This document shows positions 1 to 8,782 of a stretch of 64,000 bases of DNA, in pieces. This DNA is from Qipengyuania proteolytica (GTDB lineage: Bacteria > Pseudomonadota > Alphaproteobacteria > Sphingomonadales > Sphingomonadaceae). Numbering within the stretch: the first letter of the stretch is position 1; each line of letters opens with the position of its first letter. The stretch lies in contig NZ_JAIGNN010000001.1 of the NCBI RefSeq assembly GCF_019711565.1, positions 372,001-436,000 of the forward strand, given 5' to 3'. Below the pieces are notes generated by a model. It ran no database searches. It saw only the letters and a list, made by a program, of their open reading frames with translations, and was not told the origin of the DNA. Made by a program: the position numbers and the translations under genes.

Positions 1-258
1 CGCAACATAAGTCGGGACATTGGGCAGGAAGAGGCCCACGCGATCACCCGCCGCGATCCCGTGCGCCCGGATCGCATGGGCAAAGGCCTCGGCCTCGCGA
101 TAGAGTTCGCCGTAGGAAAAGGTGCGGCCCAGGAAGTGGAGCAGCGGTGCGCCCGGATTGCGCTGCGTGGTGCGCGCAAACATGTCCGGCAGCGCCATCG
201 CTTCGAACTTCGTATCCCACGGAACGGGATGGTGGCTGGGCAGCTTGCTTACATCCAT
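1..258 (-). CDS. Long-chain acyl-CoA ligase (AMP-forming), N-terminal part only
   Basis: The reverse strand encodes 86 residues from an ATG at 258 and runs off the window edge. The protein begins MDVSKLPSHHPVPWDT and continues with a region typical of the start of AMP-binding acyl-CoA synthetases (FSYGELYREAEAFAHAIRAHG, then GDRVGLFLPN). These enzymes activate fatty acids with ATP and CoA for beta-oxidation or lipid synthesis. An upstream in-frame ATG-like start is blocked: the nearby ATG at about 270 hits a stop at once. The catalytic motifs lie outside the window, so the substrate cannot be judged. Confidence 0.8.
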   Translation of the reverse strand, partial: MDVSKLPSHHPVPWDTKFEAMALPDMFARTTQRNPGAPLLHFLGRTFSYGELYREAEAFAHAIRAHGIAAGDRVGLFLPNVPTYVA

Positions 259-294
259 GTCAATAGCATGGCGCTAAACCCGCGAAACGCAAGC

Positions 295-334
295 AAAAAG
301 GGCGGAAAAGGCACTCTGCCGATCCCGCCCTTTT
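295..334 (-). terminator. Rho-independent terminator downstream of trcR
   Basis: Read on the minus strand, AAAAGGGCGG (334-325) pairs with CCGCCCTTTT (305-296) around a 19-base loop, followed by a T run. It sits 23 bases after the trcR stop and before the acyl-CoA ligase gene. The arms are near symmetrical, so it could also work on the other strand. Confidence 0.75.
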
Positions 335-356
335 CACCATTGCTTTAGAGTTCAGC

Positions 357-1094
357 CTAGAAGCCTTCATCCGAAACCGGCGTGGCTTCGCCTGCTTCTT
401 CGGCCGCCCGCTTGGCGCGCAGCCATTCTTCGGCTTCGGCTTCTTGTGCGGCCTCGGCAGCAGCCTTCTCGTTCGCGTCGCGTTCGGCGCGCAGTTCCTC
501 GATCAGCCTGTCGCGATCGCTCACGCCGCTGACTTCTTCGACCGGAGCCGCTTCGCCCTCTTCCTTGGCGACCTTCTTCGCCGCCTTGGCGACAACGGCG
601 TCGAGCTCGCGCTGCGAGCACAGGCCGAGCGTCACCGGATCCTTGGGCTGGATGTTCTGGATGTTCCAGTGGCTGCGATCGCGGATCGCGCCGATGGTGT
701 TGCGCGTCGTGCCGATCAGCTTGCCGATCTGCGCGTCCGAAATCTCCGGGTGGTTGCGCAGGATCCAGGCGATGCCGTCGGGCTTGTCCTGGCGCTTGGA
801 CACCGGCGTGTAACGCGGGCCCTTGGTGCGGCTGACCGCAACCGGCGCGCGCTGCATCTTGAGCGAATATTCGCTGTCGGCCTGGCCGCGCTCGATTTCT
901 TCCTGCGTCAGCTCGCCTGCGTGGACGGGATCGCGCCCGGTGTACTTGCTGCCGGCAAGATCGTCCGCCATCGCCTGCACTTCGAGGATGTGGAGGCCGC
1001 AGAATTCGGCGATCTGCTCGAAGGAGAGGCCGGTGTTGTCGACGAGCCAGGTGGCGGTCGCATGCGGCATCAGCGGTTTGGGTTGGTCGGCCAT
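357..1094 (-). CDS. trcR: Cell cycle transcriptional regulator TrcR (DUF1013)
   Basis: 245 residues from the ATG at 1094, preceded by an AGAAGG ribosome binding site. The open frame extends upstream but that part has no family character. The protein matches the DUF1013/TrcR family of alphaproteobacteria. The N-terminal two thirds hold two helix-turn-helix-like segments (ATWLVDNTGLSFEQIAEFCG near residue 15 and PEISDAQIGKLIGTTRNTI near 110-130). The last 70 residues are a charged, Ala/Glu-rich coiled coil. Family members are DNA-binding cell-cycle regulators; the target genes here are not visible. Confidence 0.9.
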   Translation of the reverse strand: MADQPKPLMPHATATWLVDNTGLSFEQIAEFCGLHILEVQAMADDLAGSKYTGRDPVHAGELTQEEIERGQADSEYSLKMQRAPVAVSRTKGPRYTPVSKRQDKPDGIAWILRNHPEISDAQIGKLIGTTRNTIGAIRDRSHWNIQNIQPKDPVTLGLCSQRELDAVVAKAAKKVAKEEGEAAPVEEVSGVSDRDRLIEELRAERDANEKAAAEAAQEAEAEEWLRAKRAAEEAGEATPVSDEGF

Positions 1095-1116
1095 GTCTAT
1101 GCCTTCTCTCGGGTCT

Positions 1117-1149
1117 GAAAATAGAGAGGCCGCCCCTTGCGGGACGGCC
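1117..1149 (-). terminator. Hairpin terminator after the glycosyltransferase gene
   Basis: On the minus strand GGCCGTCCC (1149-1141) and GGGGCGGCC (1136-1128) pair around a GCAA tetraloop, followed by the moderately T-rich TCTCTATTTTC. It lies between the glycosyltransferase stop (1198) and the trcR start (1094). It probably separates the two transcripts, with the trcR promoter inside or just after it. Confidence 0.5.
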
Positions 1150-1197
1150 GTTACCGTACGGATGTAGGCGAGGGAGGCGGATTCGGCAAGCAAATCC

Positions 1198-2289
1198 CTA
1201 GGCAGGGGGCAGGTCGATATCTCCGAAGGCGGCGAGGCCTGAGAGGAATTGCGCGGTTGCCGCTTCCCAGCTGAAGCTCGCACCATAGGCGGCGCAGGCC
1301 TTGCGGTCGCAGAACAGGGCAGCCGCGATCGCGCGATCGAGTCGCTCGGACAGCGCGCCCACCTCGTCGATGACGATATCCTTGGGGCCCGCCGCCGGAA
1401 AGGCGGCGACGGGCGTCCCGCAGGCAAGCGCCTCGATCATCACGAGGCCGAAGGTGTCGGTGCGGCTCGGGAACACGAACACGTCCGCCCCGGCGTAACA
1501 CCCGGCAAGCTCGCGACCCGCCTTGCGGCCGAGGAAAAGCGCTTCGGGAAATCTGGTCCTGAGCGTTTCCAATTCAGGCCCGTCGCCGACCACGACCTTG
1601 CTACCGGGATAGGACCCGGAAAGAAACGCCCCGATATTCTTCTCGATCGCGACCCTTCCGACATAAAGCTGGATCGGGCGCGCGAGGTCGGCATACTCCG
1701 GTGGTGACGGGGCGTCGGGGGTAAAGCAGGCGAGGTCGACACCGCGGCCCCAGTGATGAAGCCGCTTAAGACCATGGTCGCGTAGTTCGCCGCGAATGCT
1801 CTCGGTCGCCACCAGCACCCGACTTGCCGGTCCATGGAACCAGCCGATGTAGCGCCAGAACCACGCGGCAGGCAGGTGGGTCCGCTTGGCGAGATAGTCG
1901 GGAAATTGCGTGTGATAAGCCGTGGTGAAACGAATGCCGTGTTTCGCGCAATACCGCCGTGCCGTCATGCCGAGCGGACCTTCGGTGGCGATATGGATCG
2001 CCTCGGGCGCAAAGTCGCGCAACTTGCCGGCGACCTTGCCCGGCGGGGCGAGCGCGAGCCGGATTTCGGGATAGGTGGGACAGGGCAGGCTCGCGAACTG
2101 GTCGGGCGATATAACCAGCACCTCGCGCCCCTGTTCCCGCAGCACTTCGCAGGTGGTGGCGAGCGTGCGGACCACGCCGTTCATCTGCGGTAACCAGGCG
2201 TCCGTGACGATCGCGATGCGACGCGGCGTTCCGGGGGCGTCCGCCAGATCGGCCCTGTCTCCGAGCGCGTTCAAGGGCAGTGCCGTCAC
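1198..2289 (-). CDS. GT4-family glycosyltransferase
   Basis: 363 residues with the two-domain GT-B layout of family 4 transferases. The N-terminal half starts RRIAIVTDAWLPQMNGVVRT (about 23-42), the acceptor-side loop motif of alpha-mannosyl and glucosyl transferases. The C-terminal half has YVGRVAIEKNI, GDGPELETLR and the donor-binding EX7E region PSRTDTFGLVMIEALACGTP near 280-300. The ATG overlaps the stop of the upstream metallophosphoesterase gene by 4 bases (ATGA), so the two are translationally coupled. That pairing points to envelope lipid or glycolipid modification. Donor and acceptor cannot be told from sequence. Confidence 0.85.
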   Translation of the reverse strand: MTALPLNALGDRADLADAPGTPRRIAIVTDAWLPQMNGVVRTLATTCEVLREQGREVLVISPDQFASLPCPTYPEIRLALAPPGKVAGKLRDFAPEAIHIATEGPLGMTARRYCAKHGIRFTTAYHTQFPDYLAKRTHLPAAWFWRYIGWFHGPASRVLVATESIRGELRDHGLKRLHHWGRGVDLACFTPDAPSPPEYADLARPIQLYVGRVAIEKNIGAFLSGSYPGSKVVVGDGPELETLRTRFPEALFLGRKAGRELAGCYAGADVFVFPSRTDTFGLVMIEALACGTPVAAFPAAGPKDIVIDEVGALSERLDRAIAAALFCDRKACAAYGASFSWEAATAQFLSGLAAFGDIDLPPA

Positions 2290-3185
2290 GCCGCCTCCCG
2301 CTTGCTCTCGTCGGCCGGGCCGATATCTACCATGTCGCGCCGCGCGACTTCCTCGGCCCAGTGGAGAATTTCCATGCGCCCGTCACAATGTTCGACCAGC
2401 GCGTTGCAACCTTCGACCCAGTCGCCGTCGTTCCAGTATTCGACCGTGTTGCCTTCGTGCATGAATGTGCGGAATTCGGCCGTGTGGATGTGACCGCACA
2501 CGACCCCGTCCACGCCGCGCTCGCCGGCGGCCCGCGCAACGACCTCTTCATACTTGGAAATGAACTCGACCGCGTTCTTGACCTTGTGCTTGGCGGCCTT
2601 GGAGATCGACCAATAGGGCAGGCCCAGCGCCTTGCGTGCGCGGGCGACCCAATTGTTGAGCTTCATCATCACGTGGTAGGCGGCGTCGCCGACGAAGGCG
2701 AGCCAGCGATGCGCAAGCATCACCGTGTCGAACTCGTCGCCGTGCAGCACCATCAATCGCCGTCCGTCGGCGGTGTCGTGGAAGGCCGCGCGGCGGATCT
2801 CGACCCCGCCGAAATTCATGCCGCAGAATGGCCGTACCATTTCGTCGTGATTGCCCGGGATATAGACGATCCGCGTGCCGCGTTTCGCGCGCTTGAGGAT
2901 GCGCCAGACGATGTCGTTGTGTTCGGCCGGCCAGTAGACCTTCTTCTTCAGGCGCCAGCCGTCGATGATGTCGCCGACGAGGTACATGGTGTCGCTGTCG
3001 GTGTGGTCGAGGAAATCGATCAGCAGCTCGTGATTGCAGCCCTTGGTGCCGAGATGGACGTCGCTGATCCAGATGGTGCGAAAGCGCCGCCGCTCGCCCT
3101 TGGTGACTTCGGGCACGGCGGGCTTGATGGAGGGAAAACTGGCAACGTTGTGAAGGGCTTCGAAGCCGCTCGGCAGTTCGGTCAT
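2286..3185 (-). CDS. LpxH-like metallophosphoesterase (UDP-2,3-diacylglucosamine diphosphatase type)
   Basis: 299 residues with a complete calcineurin-type metal-binding set in order: SDVHLG (about 40-45), GDIIDGW (70-76), GNHDE (110-114), HGDEFD (about 150) and GHIHTA (about 230). Members act on phosphate anhydride or ester bonds with two metal ions. The close relatives are annotated as UDP-2,3-diacylglucosamine diphosphatases of lipid A synthesis, but it lies far from other lpx genes, so another lipid-linked pyrophosphate is possible. It is the first gene of a two-gene operon with the glycosyltransferase. There is a 101-base gap between it and the glutathione transferase gene upstream. Confidence 0.8.
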   Translation of the reverse strand: MTELPSGFEALHNVASFPSIKPAVPEVTKGERRRFRTIWISDVHLGTKGCNHELLIDFLDHTDSDTMYLVGDIIDGWRLKKKVYWPAEHNDIVWRILKRAKRGTRIVYIPGNHDEMVRPFCGMNFGGVEIRRAAFHDTADGRRLMVLHGDEFDTVMLAHRWLAFVGDAAYHVMMKLNNWVARARKALGLPYWSISKAAKHKVKNAVEFISKYEEVVARAAGERGVDGVVCGHIHTAEFRTFMHEGNTVEYWNDGDWVEGCNALVEHCDGRMEILHWAEEVARRDMVDIGPADESKREAA

Positions 3186-3286
3186 GGATACGATCCCCGC
3201 TGCATGATGCGGGAATCTATGGCGACAGATTGTTACGCGCTGCGCACAGAGCGGTGACCGATCGGCGACTTTGCGACAGTTCGGGG

Positions 3287-3913
3287 TCAGGCCATCGGGG
3301 CGTAGCCGGGCAGTCCGGCCACCCGCGCGATCCAGCGCTGGATCGCAGGATAGTCGGCGAGGCCGAAGCCGCCTTCCTCCGCGACATGGGTATAGGCATA
3401 GAGCGCGATATCCGCGAGCGTCGCACCCTCGCCGACAAACCAGTCATGCGCTTCGAGATGCCGGTCCATCAGCTTGAGCGCCTCGCAGCCGGCAATCCGC
3501 TTGGCCATCATCTGCGCCTTCTGCTGCTCGGACAGGTTCGCCTCGCCGACGAAGTGGAGCCAGAAGCGCAGCGTCGCGACATTGGGTTCGTGATTGTACT
3601 GCTCGAAGAACATCCAGCGCAGCATGTCGGCCTGCGCAAAGCGGTCCTGCGGGATCAGCGGGCTGCCGCTGGCGAGATACCAGCAGGCCGCATTGCTTTC
3701 GGGCAGGAACCGCGCCGTGTCGCCGTCCGCGATCTGCAGGACCGGAATGCGTCCATTGCCATTCACCTTGGCAAGGAATTCGGGCGTTCGCGTCTCGCCT
3801 TTCATGATATCGTATTGCTGCACCCCCAGCGGCAGGCCGAGCAGGGCGGCGGTCAGCTTGATCTTGTAGCAATTGCCGCTGCGCGGATCCTCGTGGAGCG
3901 TGAACTCAGCCAT
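3287..3913 (-). CDS. Glutathione S-transferase family protein
   Basis: 208 residues from the ATG at 3913. The N-terminal thioredoxin-like domain begins AEFTLHEDPRSGNCYKIKLTAALLG, with the SGNCYK segment at the active-site position, then GRIPVLQIADG and the gamma-site-like PESNAACWYLA. The C-terminal helical domain carries FVGEGATLADIALYAYTHVA, the usual N-capping motif. It overlaps the upstream quinone oxidoreductase gene by 8 bases, so the two probably form a detoxification or redox operon. The substrate is unknown. Confidence 0.85.
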   Translation of the reverse strand: MAEFTLHEDPRSGNCYKIKLTAALLGLPLGVQQYDIMKGETRTPEFLAKVNGNGRIPVLQIADGDTARFLPESNAACWYLASGSPLIPQDRFAQADMLRWMFFEQYNHEPNVATLRFWLHFVGEANLSEQQKAQMMAKRIAGCEALKLMDRHLEAHDWFVGEGATLADIALYAYTHVAEEGGFGLADYPAIQRWIARVAGLPGYAPMA

Positions 3914-4916
3914 GCGCGACCTGTAGCACGATCTTGCCGATGTGGTCGCCCGCTTCCATCCGCGCATGCGCCGCCGCGACGTCGGCCAGCGGGAATGTCT
4001 CGTCCATCACCGGGCGGATCGTGCCGTCCTCGAACAGCGGCCAGGCGTGGGTGTAGATCTCGTCGGCGAGCAGCGCCTTGAACTCGTCCGAACGCGGGCG
4101 CAGGGTCGAGCCGGTCAGCACGAGCCGCTTGCGCATGATCGTCGCCATGTTGATCTCGGCCTTGAGCCCGCCGAGCACGGCAATCGTCACATGGCGCCCA
4201 TCGTCGGCCAAGCATTCGATATTGCGCGCGACATAGCTGCCCGAAACCATGTCGAGCACCACGTCGACGCCCTTGCCCCCGGTGAAGTCCTTCACCGCCT
4301 CGACGAAATCGACGTCCTTGTAATTGATCGCGAGATCCGCGCCGAGATCGCGCGCGGCCTGGCATTTTTCCTCGCTCCCGGCGGTGGTAATCACGGTCAT
4401 CTCGAAGGCCTTGGCCAGCATGATCGCCATGGTGCCGATGCCCGAGGTCCCGCCGTGGACCAGCAGCGTTTCCCCGTCTCGGGCGAAACCACGCTCGAAC
4501 ACATTGTGCCAGACCGTAAAGAGCGTTTCCGGAATGGCGGCGGCGACGTCCATCTCCATCCCCTCCGGCACGGCGAGGCAATGCGCCGAATGCGCGAGGC
4601 AGTATTCTGCATAGCCTCCTCCCGAGACGAGCGCGCAGACCCTGCGGTTGAGCATTTCGGGCGGTGCGCCCTTGCCGACGGCGACGACGGTGCCCGAAAT
4701 CTCGAGCCCGGGGATCGGCGAGGCGCCCGGCGGCGGCGGATAGAAGCCTTGCCGCTGGATCACGTCGGGCCGGTTCACCCCGGCATGACTGACCCTGATA
4801 AGCACCTGGTTCTCGCCCGGCTGCGGCACGGGGAGCGTCTCGGCGCGGAAGACCTCCGGCCCGCCCGGTTCGTCGAAACCCATCGCGGTCATCGTTTCGG
4901 GAAGGTTTTCAGCCAC
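3906..4916 (-). CDS. NAD(P)H-quinone oxidoreductase (PIG3-type, zinc-independent MDR)
   Basis: 336 residues of the medium-chain dehydrogenase/reductase family. GVNRPDVIQRQGFYPPPPGASPIPG near 45-70 is characteristic of the PIG3/TP53I3 quinone reductases, and the nucleotide-binding loop is LLVHGGTSGIGTMA. No structural or catalytic zinc cysteines are seen. I prefer the GTG at 4916 because AGGGGG lies 5 bases upstream; the ATG at 4892 has no such site. The gene runs ahead of the glutathione transferase and diverges from the DUF1192 gene. The physiological quinone or enone substrate is not evident. Confidence 0.85.
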   Translation of the reverse strand: MAENLPETMTAMGFDEPGGPEVFRAETLPVPQPGENQVLIRVSHAGVNRPDVIQRQGFYPPPPGASPIPGLEISGTVVAVGKGAPPEMLNRRVCALVSGGGYAEYCLAHSAHCLAVPEGMEMDVAAAIPETLFTVWHNVFERGFARDGETLLVHGGTSGIGTMAIMLAKAFEMTVITTAGSEEKCQAARDLGADLAINYKDVDFVEAVKDFTGGKGVDVVLDMVSGSYVARNIECLADDGRHVTIAVLGGLKAEINMATIMRKRLVLTGSTLRPRSDEFKALLADEIYTHAWPLFEDGTIRPVMDETFPLADVAAAHARMEAGDHIGKIVLQVAHG

Positions 4917-5024
4917 ATTCACCCCCTGTTCGCGCCTTGGCACCGTGGCGTCGCGGCCACGCAGCGGTGCATTACCGAAGCCCCCCGTTGACAGCAACCG
5001 ATCAGAATTGGAGACTGCGCGGCA

Positions 5025-5225
5025 ATGGAAGACGACGATCGTCCGCGCCCCAGAGGCGATGCCGCGAGCAAGCTCGCCGGCGAGGACCTCGGCCCCTATT
5101 CGCAGCAGGAGCTGGAGGCGCGCATCGCGCTGCTCGAAGCCGAGATTGCCCGGGTCGAAAGCCATCGCCTCAAGGCCGCCGCACACCGCGACGCGGCAGA
5201 GGCGCTGTTCGGGCGGAAGGAATAG
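5025..5225 (+). CDS. DUF1192 family small protein
   Basis: 66 residues starting MEDDDRPRPRGDAASKLAGEDL and carrying the family helix SQQELEARIALLEAEIARVESHRLKAA, a short amphipathic coiled coil. The family is widespread in alphaproteobacteria and has no established function. A TTGACA hexamer at 4988-4993 is a candidate -35 element in the 108-base divergent gap shared with the quinone oxidoreductase gene. The spacing to any -10 is unconvincing. Confidence 0.85.
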   Translation: MEDDDRPRPRGDAASKLAGEDLGPYSQQELEARIALLEAEIARVESHRLKAAAHRDAAEALFGRKE

Positions 5226-5354
5226 GCGGTGAGACGGGGGCTGAAATTCTCCGCCTCCGTTCCCATATCGCTGACCTATACAGCTTTGGCTAACCAAGCA
5301 GGCCTAGGCTGCTCCCATCTCGCGCCGTGCGAGTCCCACGAAAGAGACCCCTGA

Positions 5355-7742
5355 ATGCCCAGCTTTGCAGCAAACCTCGAAAAGACCCTCCACGCAGCGC
5401 TCAGCGACGCGGGCGAGCGTCGGCACGAATATGCCACGCTCGAGCATTTGCTGCTGGCCCTGATCGACGACGAGGATGCCGCGCAGGTGATGAATGCCTG
5501 CGGTGTCGATCTCGACGAGCTCGGCAATGTGGTGCGCCAGTATCTGGAGCAGGAATACCAGTCGCTCAAATCGGACGAGAGCGCCGACCCGCAGCCGACC
5601 GCCGGGTTCCAGCGGGTGATCCAGCGCGCGATCCTGCATGTCCAGTCGTCGGGCAAGGACACGGTGACCGGCGCCAACGTCCTGGTGGCGCTGTTTTCCG
5701 AACGCGACAGCTACGCGGTCTATTTCCTGCAGCAGCAGGACATGAGCCGCCTCGACGCGGTCAGCTTCATCAGCCACGGCATCGGCAAGGGCGGCAAGCA
5801 GATCGAGAGCCGCCCGCCGCAGGGCGCCGAGGAAGGCGAGGCGCAGGCGGAAGAGAAGGCCGACGGCAAGGGCAAGAAGGAAACCGCGCTCGACCAGTTC
5901 ACCGTCAACCTCAACCAGAAGGCGGAAGACGGCAAGGTCGACCCGCTGATCGGCCGCGGCCCCGAAGTCGACCGCACGATCCAGATCCTGTGCCGCCGCA
6001 GCAAGAACAACCCGCTCTATGTGGGCGATCCCGGCGTCGGCAAGACCGCGATCGCCGAAGGCCTGGCGCGCAAGATCGTCGAGGGCGAAGTGCCCGAAGT
6101 GCTGCAGAACGCGGTGATCTACTCGCTCGACATGGGCGCGCTGCTCGCCGGCACGCGCTATCGCGGCGATTTCGAGGAGCGGCTGAAGCAGGTCGTCAAC
6201 GAGCTCGAAGGCATGCCCGACGCGGTGCTCTTCATCGACGAGATCCACACGGTGATCGGGGCCGGCGCGACCAGCGGCGGGGCGATGGATGCCTCGAACC
6301 TGCTGAAGCCCGCGCTGTCTTCGGGTGCGATCCGCTGCATCGGGTCGACCACCTACAAGGAGTTCCGCAACCACTTCGAGAAGGACCGCGCGCTGCTGCG
6401 CCGGTTCCAGAAGATCGACGTGAACGAGCCGACGGTCGAGGACACCATCAAGATTTTGAAGGGCCTCAAGAGCGCCTTCGAGAACCATCACAAGGTCACC
6501 TACACGGTGGATGCGCTCAAGACCGCGGTCGAGCTGTCGGCGCGCTACATCAACGACCGTAAGCTGCCCGACAAGGCGATCGACGTGATCGACGAAGTCG
6601 GCGCGATGCAGATGCTGGTCCCGCCCAGCCGCCGCAAGAAGAAGATCACCGCCAAGGAAATCGAAGCGGTCATCGCCACCATGGCGCGCATCCCGCCCAA
6701 ATCGGTATCGAGCGACGACAAGAAGGCGCTGGAAAACCTCGAACGCGACCTGAAGCATGTCGTCTTCGGCCAGGACGCGGCAGTCGAAAAACTGTCGACC
6801 GCGATGAAGCTGAGCCGTGCCGGCCTGCGCGATCCGGACAAGCCGATCGGCTCGTTCCTGTTCTCCGGCCCGACCGGCGTCGGCAAGACCGAGGTCGCGC
6901 GCCAGCTCGCCTCCATTATGGGGATCGAGCTCAAGCGCTTCGACATGTCCGAATACATGGAGCGGCATAGCGTTTCCCGCTTGATCGGTGCGCCTCCGGG
7001 CTATGTCGGGTACGACCAGGGCGGCCTGCTGACCGACGCGATCGACCAGAACCCGCATTGCGTGCTGCTGCTCGACGAAATCGAGAAGGCGCATCCGGAC
7101 CTGTTTAACATCCTGCTGCAGGTGATGGATAACGGGCGCCTGACCGACCATCACGGCAAGACGGTCGACTTCCGCAATGTCGTGCTGATCATGACCACCA
7201 ATGCCGGCGCGGCCGACATGGCGCGCCAGGGCATCGGCTTCGGCGACGTGAGCAAGGAGGATGCGAGCGAGGAGGCGGTGAAGCGCATGTTCACGCCGGA
7301 ATTCCGTAACCGGCTCGATGCGGTGGTGCCGTTCGGCTATCTCGGCAAGGAAACCGTCGGCCGGGTGGTCGACAAGTTCATCCTCCAGCTCGAACTGCAG
7401 CTCGCCGAGCAGAACGTCGATATCCAGTTCGACAAGGAAGCGCGCGCCTGGCTGGCCGACAAGGGCTACGACCGCCTCTACGGCGCCCGCCCGATGGCGC
7501 GCCTGATCCAGGAGAAGATCAAGCAGCCGCTGGCCGAGGAACTGCTGTTCGGCAAGCTTGCCGATGGCGGCGAGGTGTCGGTGACCATGAAGGATGGCAA
7601 GCCGTCGTTCGAACTCACGCCGGCTCCGCCCAAGGCCAAGAAAAAGCCCGCAGCCAGGAAGAAGGCCGCGGCCAAGAAGAAGCCGGCGCCCGGGACGCCC
7701 GAAGCGGGTGCCGACGAGGCCAAGGACGGCACCGGCAAGTAA
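5355..7742 (+). CDS. clpA: ATP-dependent Clp protease ATP-binding subunit ClpA
   Basis: 795 residues. The N-terminal ClpN double repeat (about 1-150) docks adaptors. The first AAA+ module has Walker A GDPGVGKTA (about 222-230) and the second has SGPTGVGKTE (about 504-512). The protein unfolds substrates and feeds them to ClpP in the cytoplasm. The last 43 residues or so are an unusual Lys/Ala/Pro-rich tail (APPKAKKKPAARKKAAAKKK) that most ClpA proteins lack. No clpS adaptor gene lies directly upstream. A strong terminator follows the stop. Confidence 0.96.
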   Translation: MPSFAANLEKTLHAALSDAGERRHEYATLEHLLLALIDDEDAAQVMNACGVDLDELGNVVRQYLEQEYQSLKSDESADPQPTAGFQRVIQRAILHVQSSGKDTVTGANVLVALFSERDSYAVYFLQQQDMSRLDAVSFISHGIGKGGKQIESRPPQGAEEGEAQAEEKADGKGKKETALDQFTVNLNQKAEDGKVDPLIGRGPEVDRTIQILCRRSKNNPLYVGDPGVGKTAIAEGLARKIVEGEVPEVLQNAVIYSLDMGALLAGTRYRGDFEERLKQVVNELEGMPDAVLFIDEIHTVIGAGATSGGAMDASNLLKPALSSGAIRCIGSTTYKEFRNHFEKDRALLRRFQKIDVNEPTVEDTIKILKGLKSAFENHHKVTYTVDALKTAVELSARYINDRKLPDKAIDVIDEVGAMQMLVPPSRRKKKITAKEIEAVIATMARIPPKSVSSDDKKALENLERDLKHVVFGQDAAVEKLSTAMKLSRAGLRDPDKPIGSFLFSGPTGVGKTEVARQLASIMGIELKRFDMSEYMERHSVSRLIGAPPGYVGYDQGGLLTDAIDQNPHCVLLLDEIEKAHPDLFNILLQVMDNGRLTDHHGKTVDFRNVVLIMTTNAGAADMARQGIGFGDVSKEDASEEAVKRMFTPEFRNRLDAVVPFGYLGKETVGRVVDKFILQLELQLAEQNVDIQFDKEARAWLADKGYDRLYGARPMARLIQEKIKQPLAEELLFGKLADGGEVSVTMKDGKPSFELTPAPPKAKKKPAARKKAAAKKKPAPGTPEAGADEAKDGTGK

Positions 7743-7761
7743 GCGGGTCCAAAGTTGAAAT

Positions 7762-7795
7762 AAAAGGGAGCGGGTGCAAGTCCGCTCCCTTTTTT
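7762..7795 (+). terminator. Rho-independent terminator of clpA
   Basis: A perfect 12-base-pair stem, AAAAGGGAGCGG (7762-7773) with CCGCTCCCTTTT (7782-7793), has an 8-base loop and a run of T. It lies 20 bases after the clpA stop. Confidence 0.92.
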
Positions 7796-7864
7796 CTGGG
7801 CGACGCAATTCGCTTGAGTGCCCTTCCGTCCCTCTTTAGGCCATGAGCCAACAGGGAGAATTTC

Positions 7865-8782
7865 ATGGCGGTTCTGAGGGTCGAGAACCTCACCAAGCGG
7901 TTCGGCGACGTCGTGGCGGTGGACGACCTGTCCTTCGCGGTACAGCCGGGCGAAATCTTCGGCTTCCTCGGCGGCAATGGCGCGGGCAAGACGACGACGC
8001 TGCGCATGGTGCTCGACATCATCCGGCCCACCTCGGGCACGATCGAGGTGCTCGGCGCCGCGCCGAACAAGCGCAAGGCGGATGCCATCGGTTTCCTGCC
8101 CGAAGAACGCGGCCTCTATGCGCACATGAAGGCGATCGACACGATCGTCTATTTCGGGCGGCTCAAGGACATGTCCCCCGCCGATGCGCGGCAGCACGGC
8201 ATGGAACTGCTGGCTCGGTTCGACCTGGCCGACCGCGCGAAGGCGGAGATCGGCGACATGTCGAAGGGCATGGCGCAGAAGGTGCAGCTCGCCTGCGCGC
8301 TGGTGAACCGGCCTGAGCTGCTGATGCTCGACGAGCCGTTCTCGGGACTCGACCCGGTCAACCAGGGCCTGCTCGAGGACGAAATCCTGCGCGCGTCGCA
8401 GCGCGGGGCCGCGGTGATCTTCTCGACCCATGTGATGCAGCACGCCGAACGCCTGTGCGACCGGTTGCTGCTGCTCAAGAAGGGTGCCAAGCGCTTCGAA
8501 GGCACTCTGGACGAGGCGCGAGCCACCCTGCCCGCACGGATCGCCGCGGTGGCCAAAGCCGATATCGCCAGTGTTCGGGGCGTCGCAACAGCCACGCCGG
8601 TGGAAGAATTGGGCGATGGCTGGCACGCCTATGAGATTGAGCTCGCACCCGGGGTTCCGGCGTCCGCTGTACTCGAGGGATGCAGCACGCAAGGCGTCGC
8701 CCTGCGCCGGTTCGAGGAGCAGCGACCTTCGCTGCACGAGGTCTTCGTCCAGCTTGTCGGTAGCGAGGGAGTCGAGCAATGA
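7865..8782 (+). CDS. ABC transporter ATP-binding protein (NatA-like)
   Basis: 305 residues. Walker A is GGNGAGKTTT (about 36-45), the signature is MSKGMAQKVQLA (about 133-144, replacing the usual LSGGQ form), and Walker B is LLMLDEPFSGLDP (about 154-166), followed by the H-loop in STHVMQHAE. The last 80 residues form the C-terminal extension typical of ABC-2 exporter ATPases. The stop overlaps the permease start by 4 bases (ATGA). The pair resembles NatAB sodium or drug exporters, but the substrate is not defined. Confidence 0.9.
   Translation: MAVLRVENLTKRFGDVVAVDDLSFAVQPGEIFGFLGGNGAGKTTTLRMVLDIIRPTSGTIEVLGAAPNKRKADAIGFLPEERGLYAHMKAIDTIVYFGRLKDMSPADARQHGMELLARFDLADRAKAEIGDMSKGMAQKVQLACALVNRPELLMLDEPFSGLDPVNQGLLEDEILRASQRGAAVIFSTHVMQHAERLCDRLLLLKKGAKRFEGTLDEARATLPARIAAVAKADIASVRGVATATPVEELGDGWHAYEIELAPGVPASAVLEGCSTQGVALRRFEEQRPSLHEVFVQLVGSEGVEQ

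Noticed and set aside
5304..7808. 834-codon open frame on the minus strand opposite clpA
   Set aside because: It mirrors clpA codon by codon in a GC-rich genome. The translation is low-complexity (Leu/Asp/Arg/Ala-rich) without known domains, whereas ClpA on the plus strand has all its motifs.
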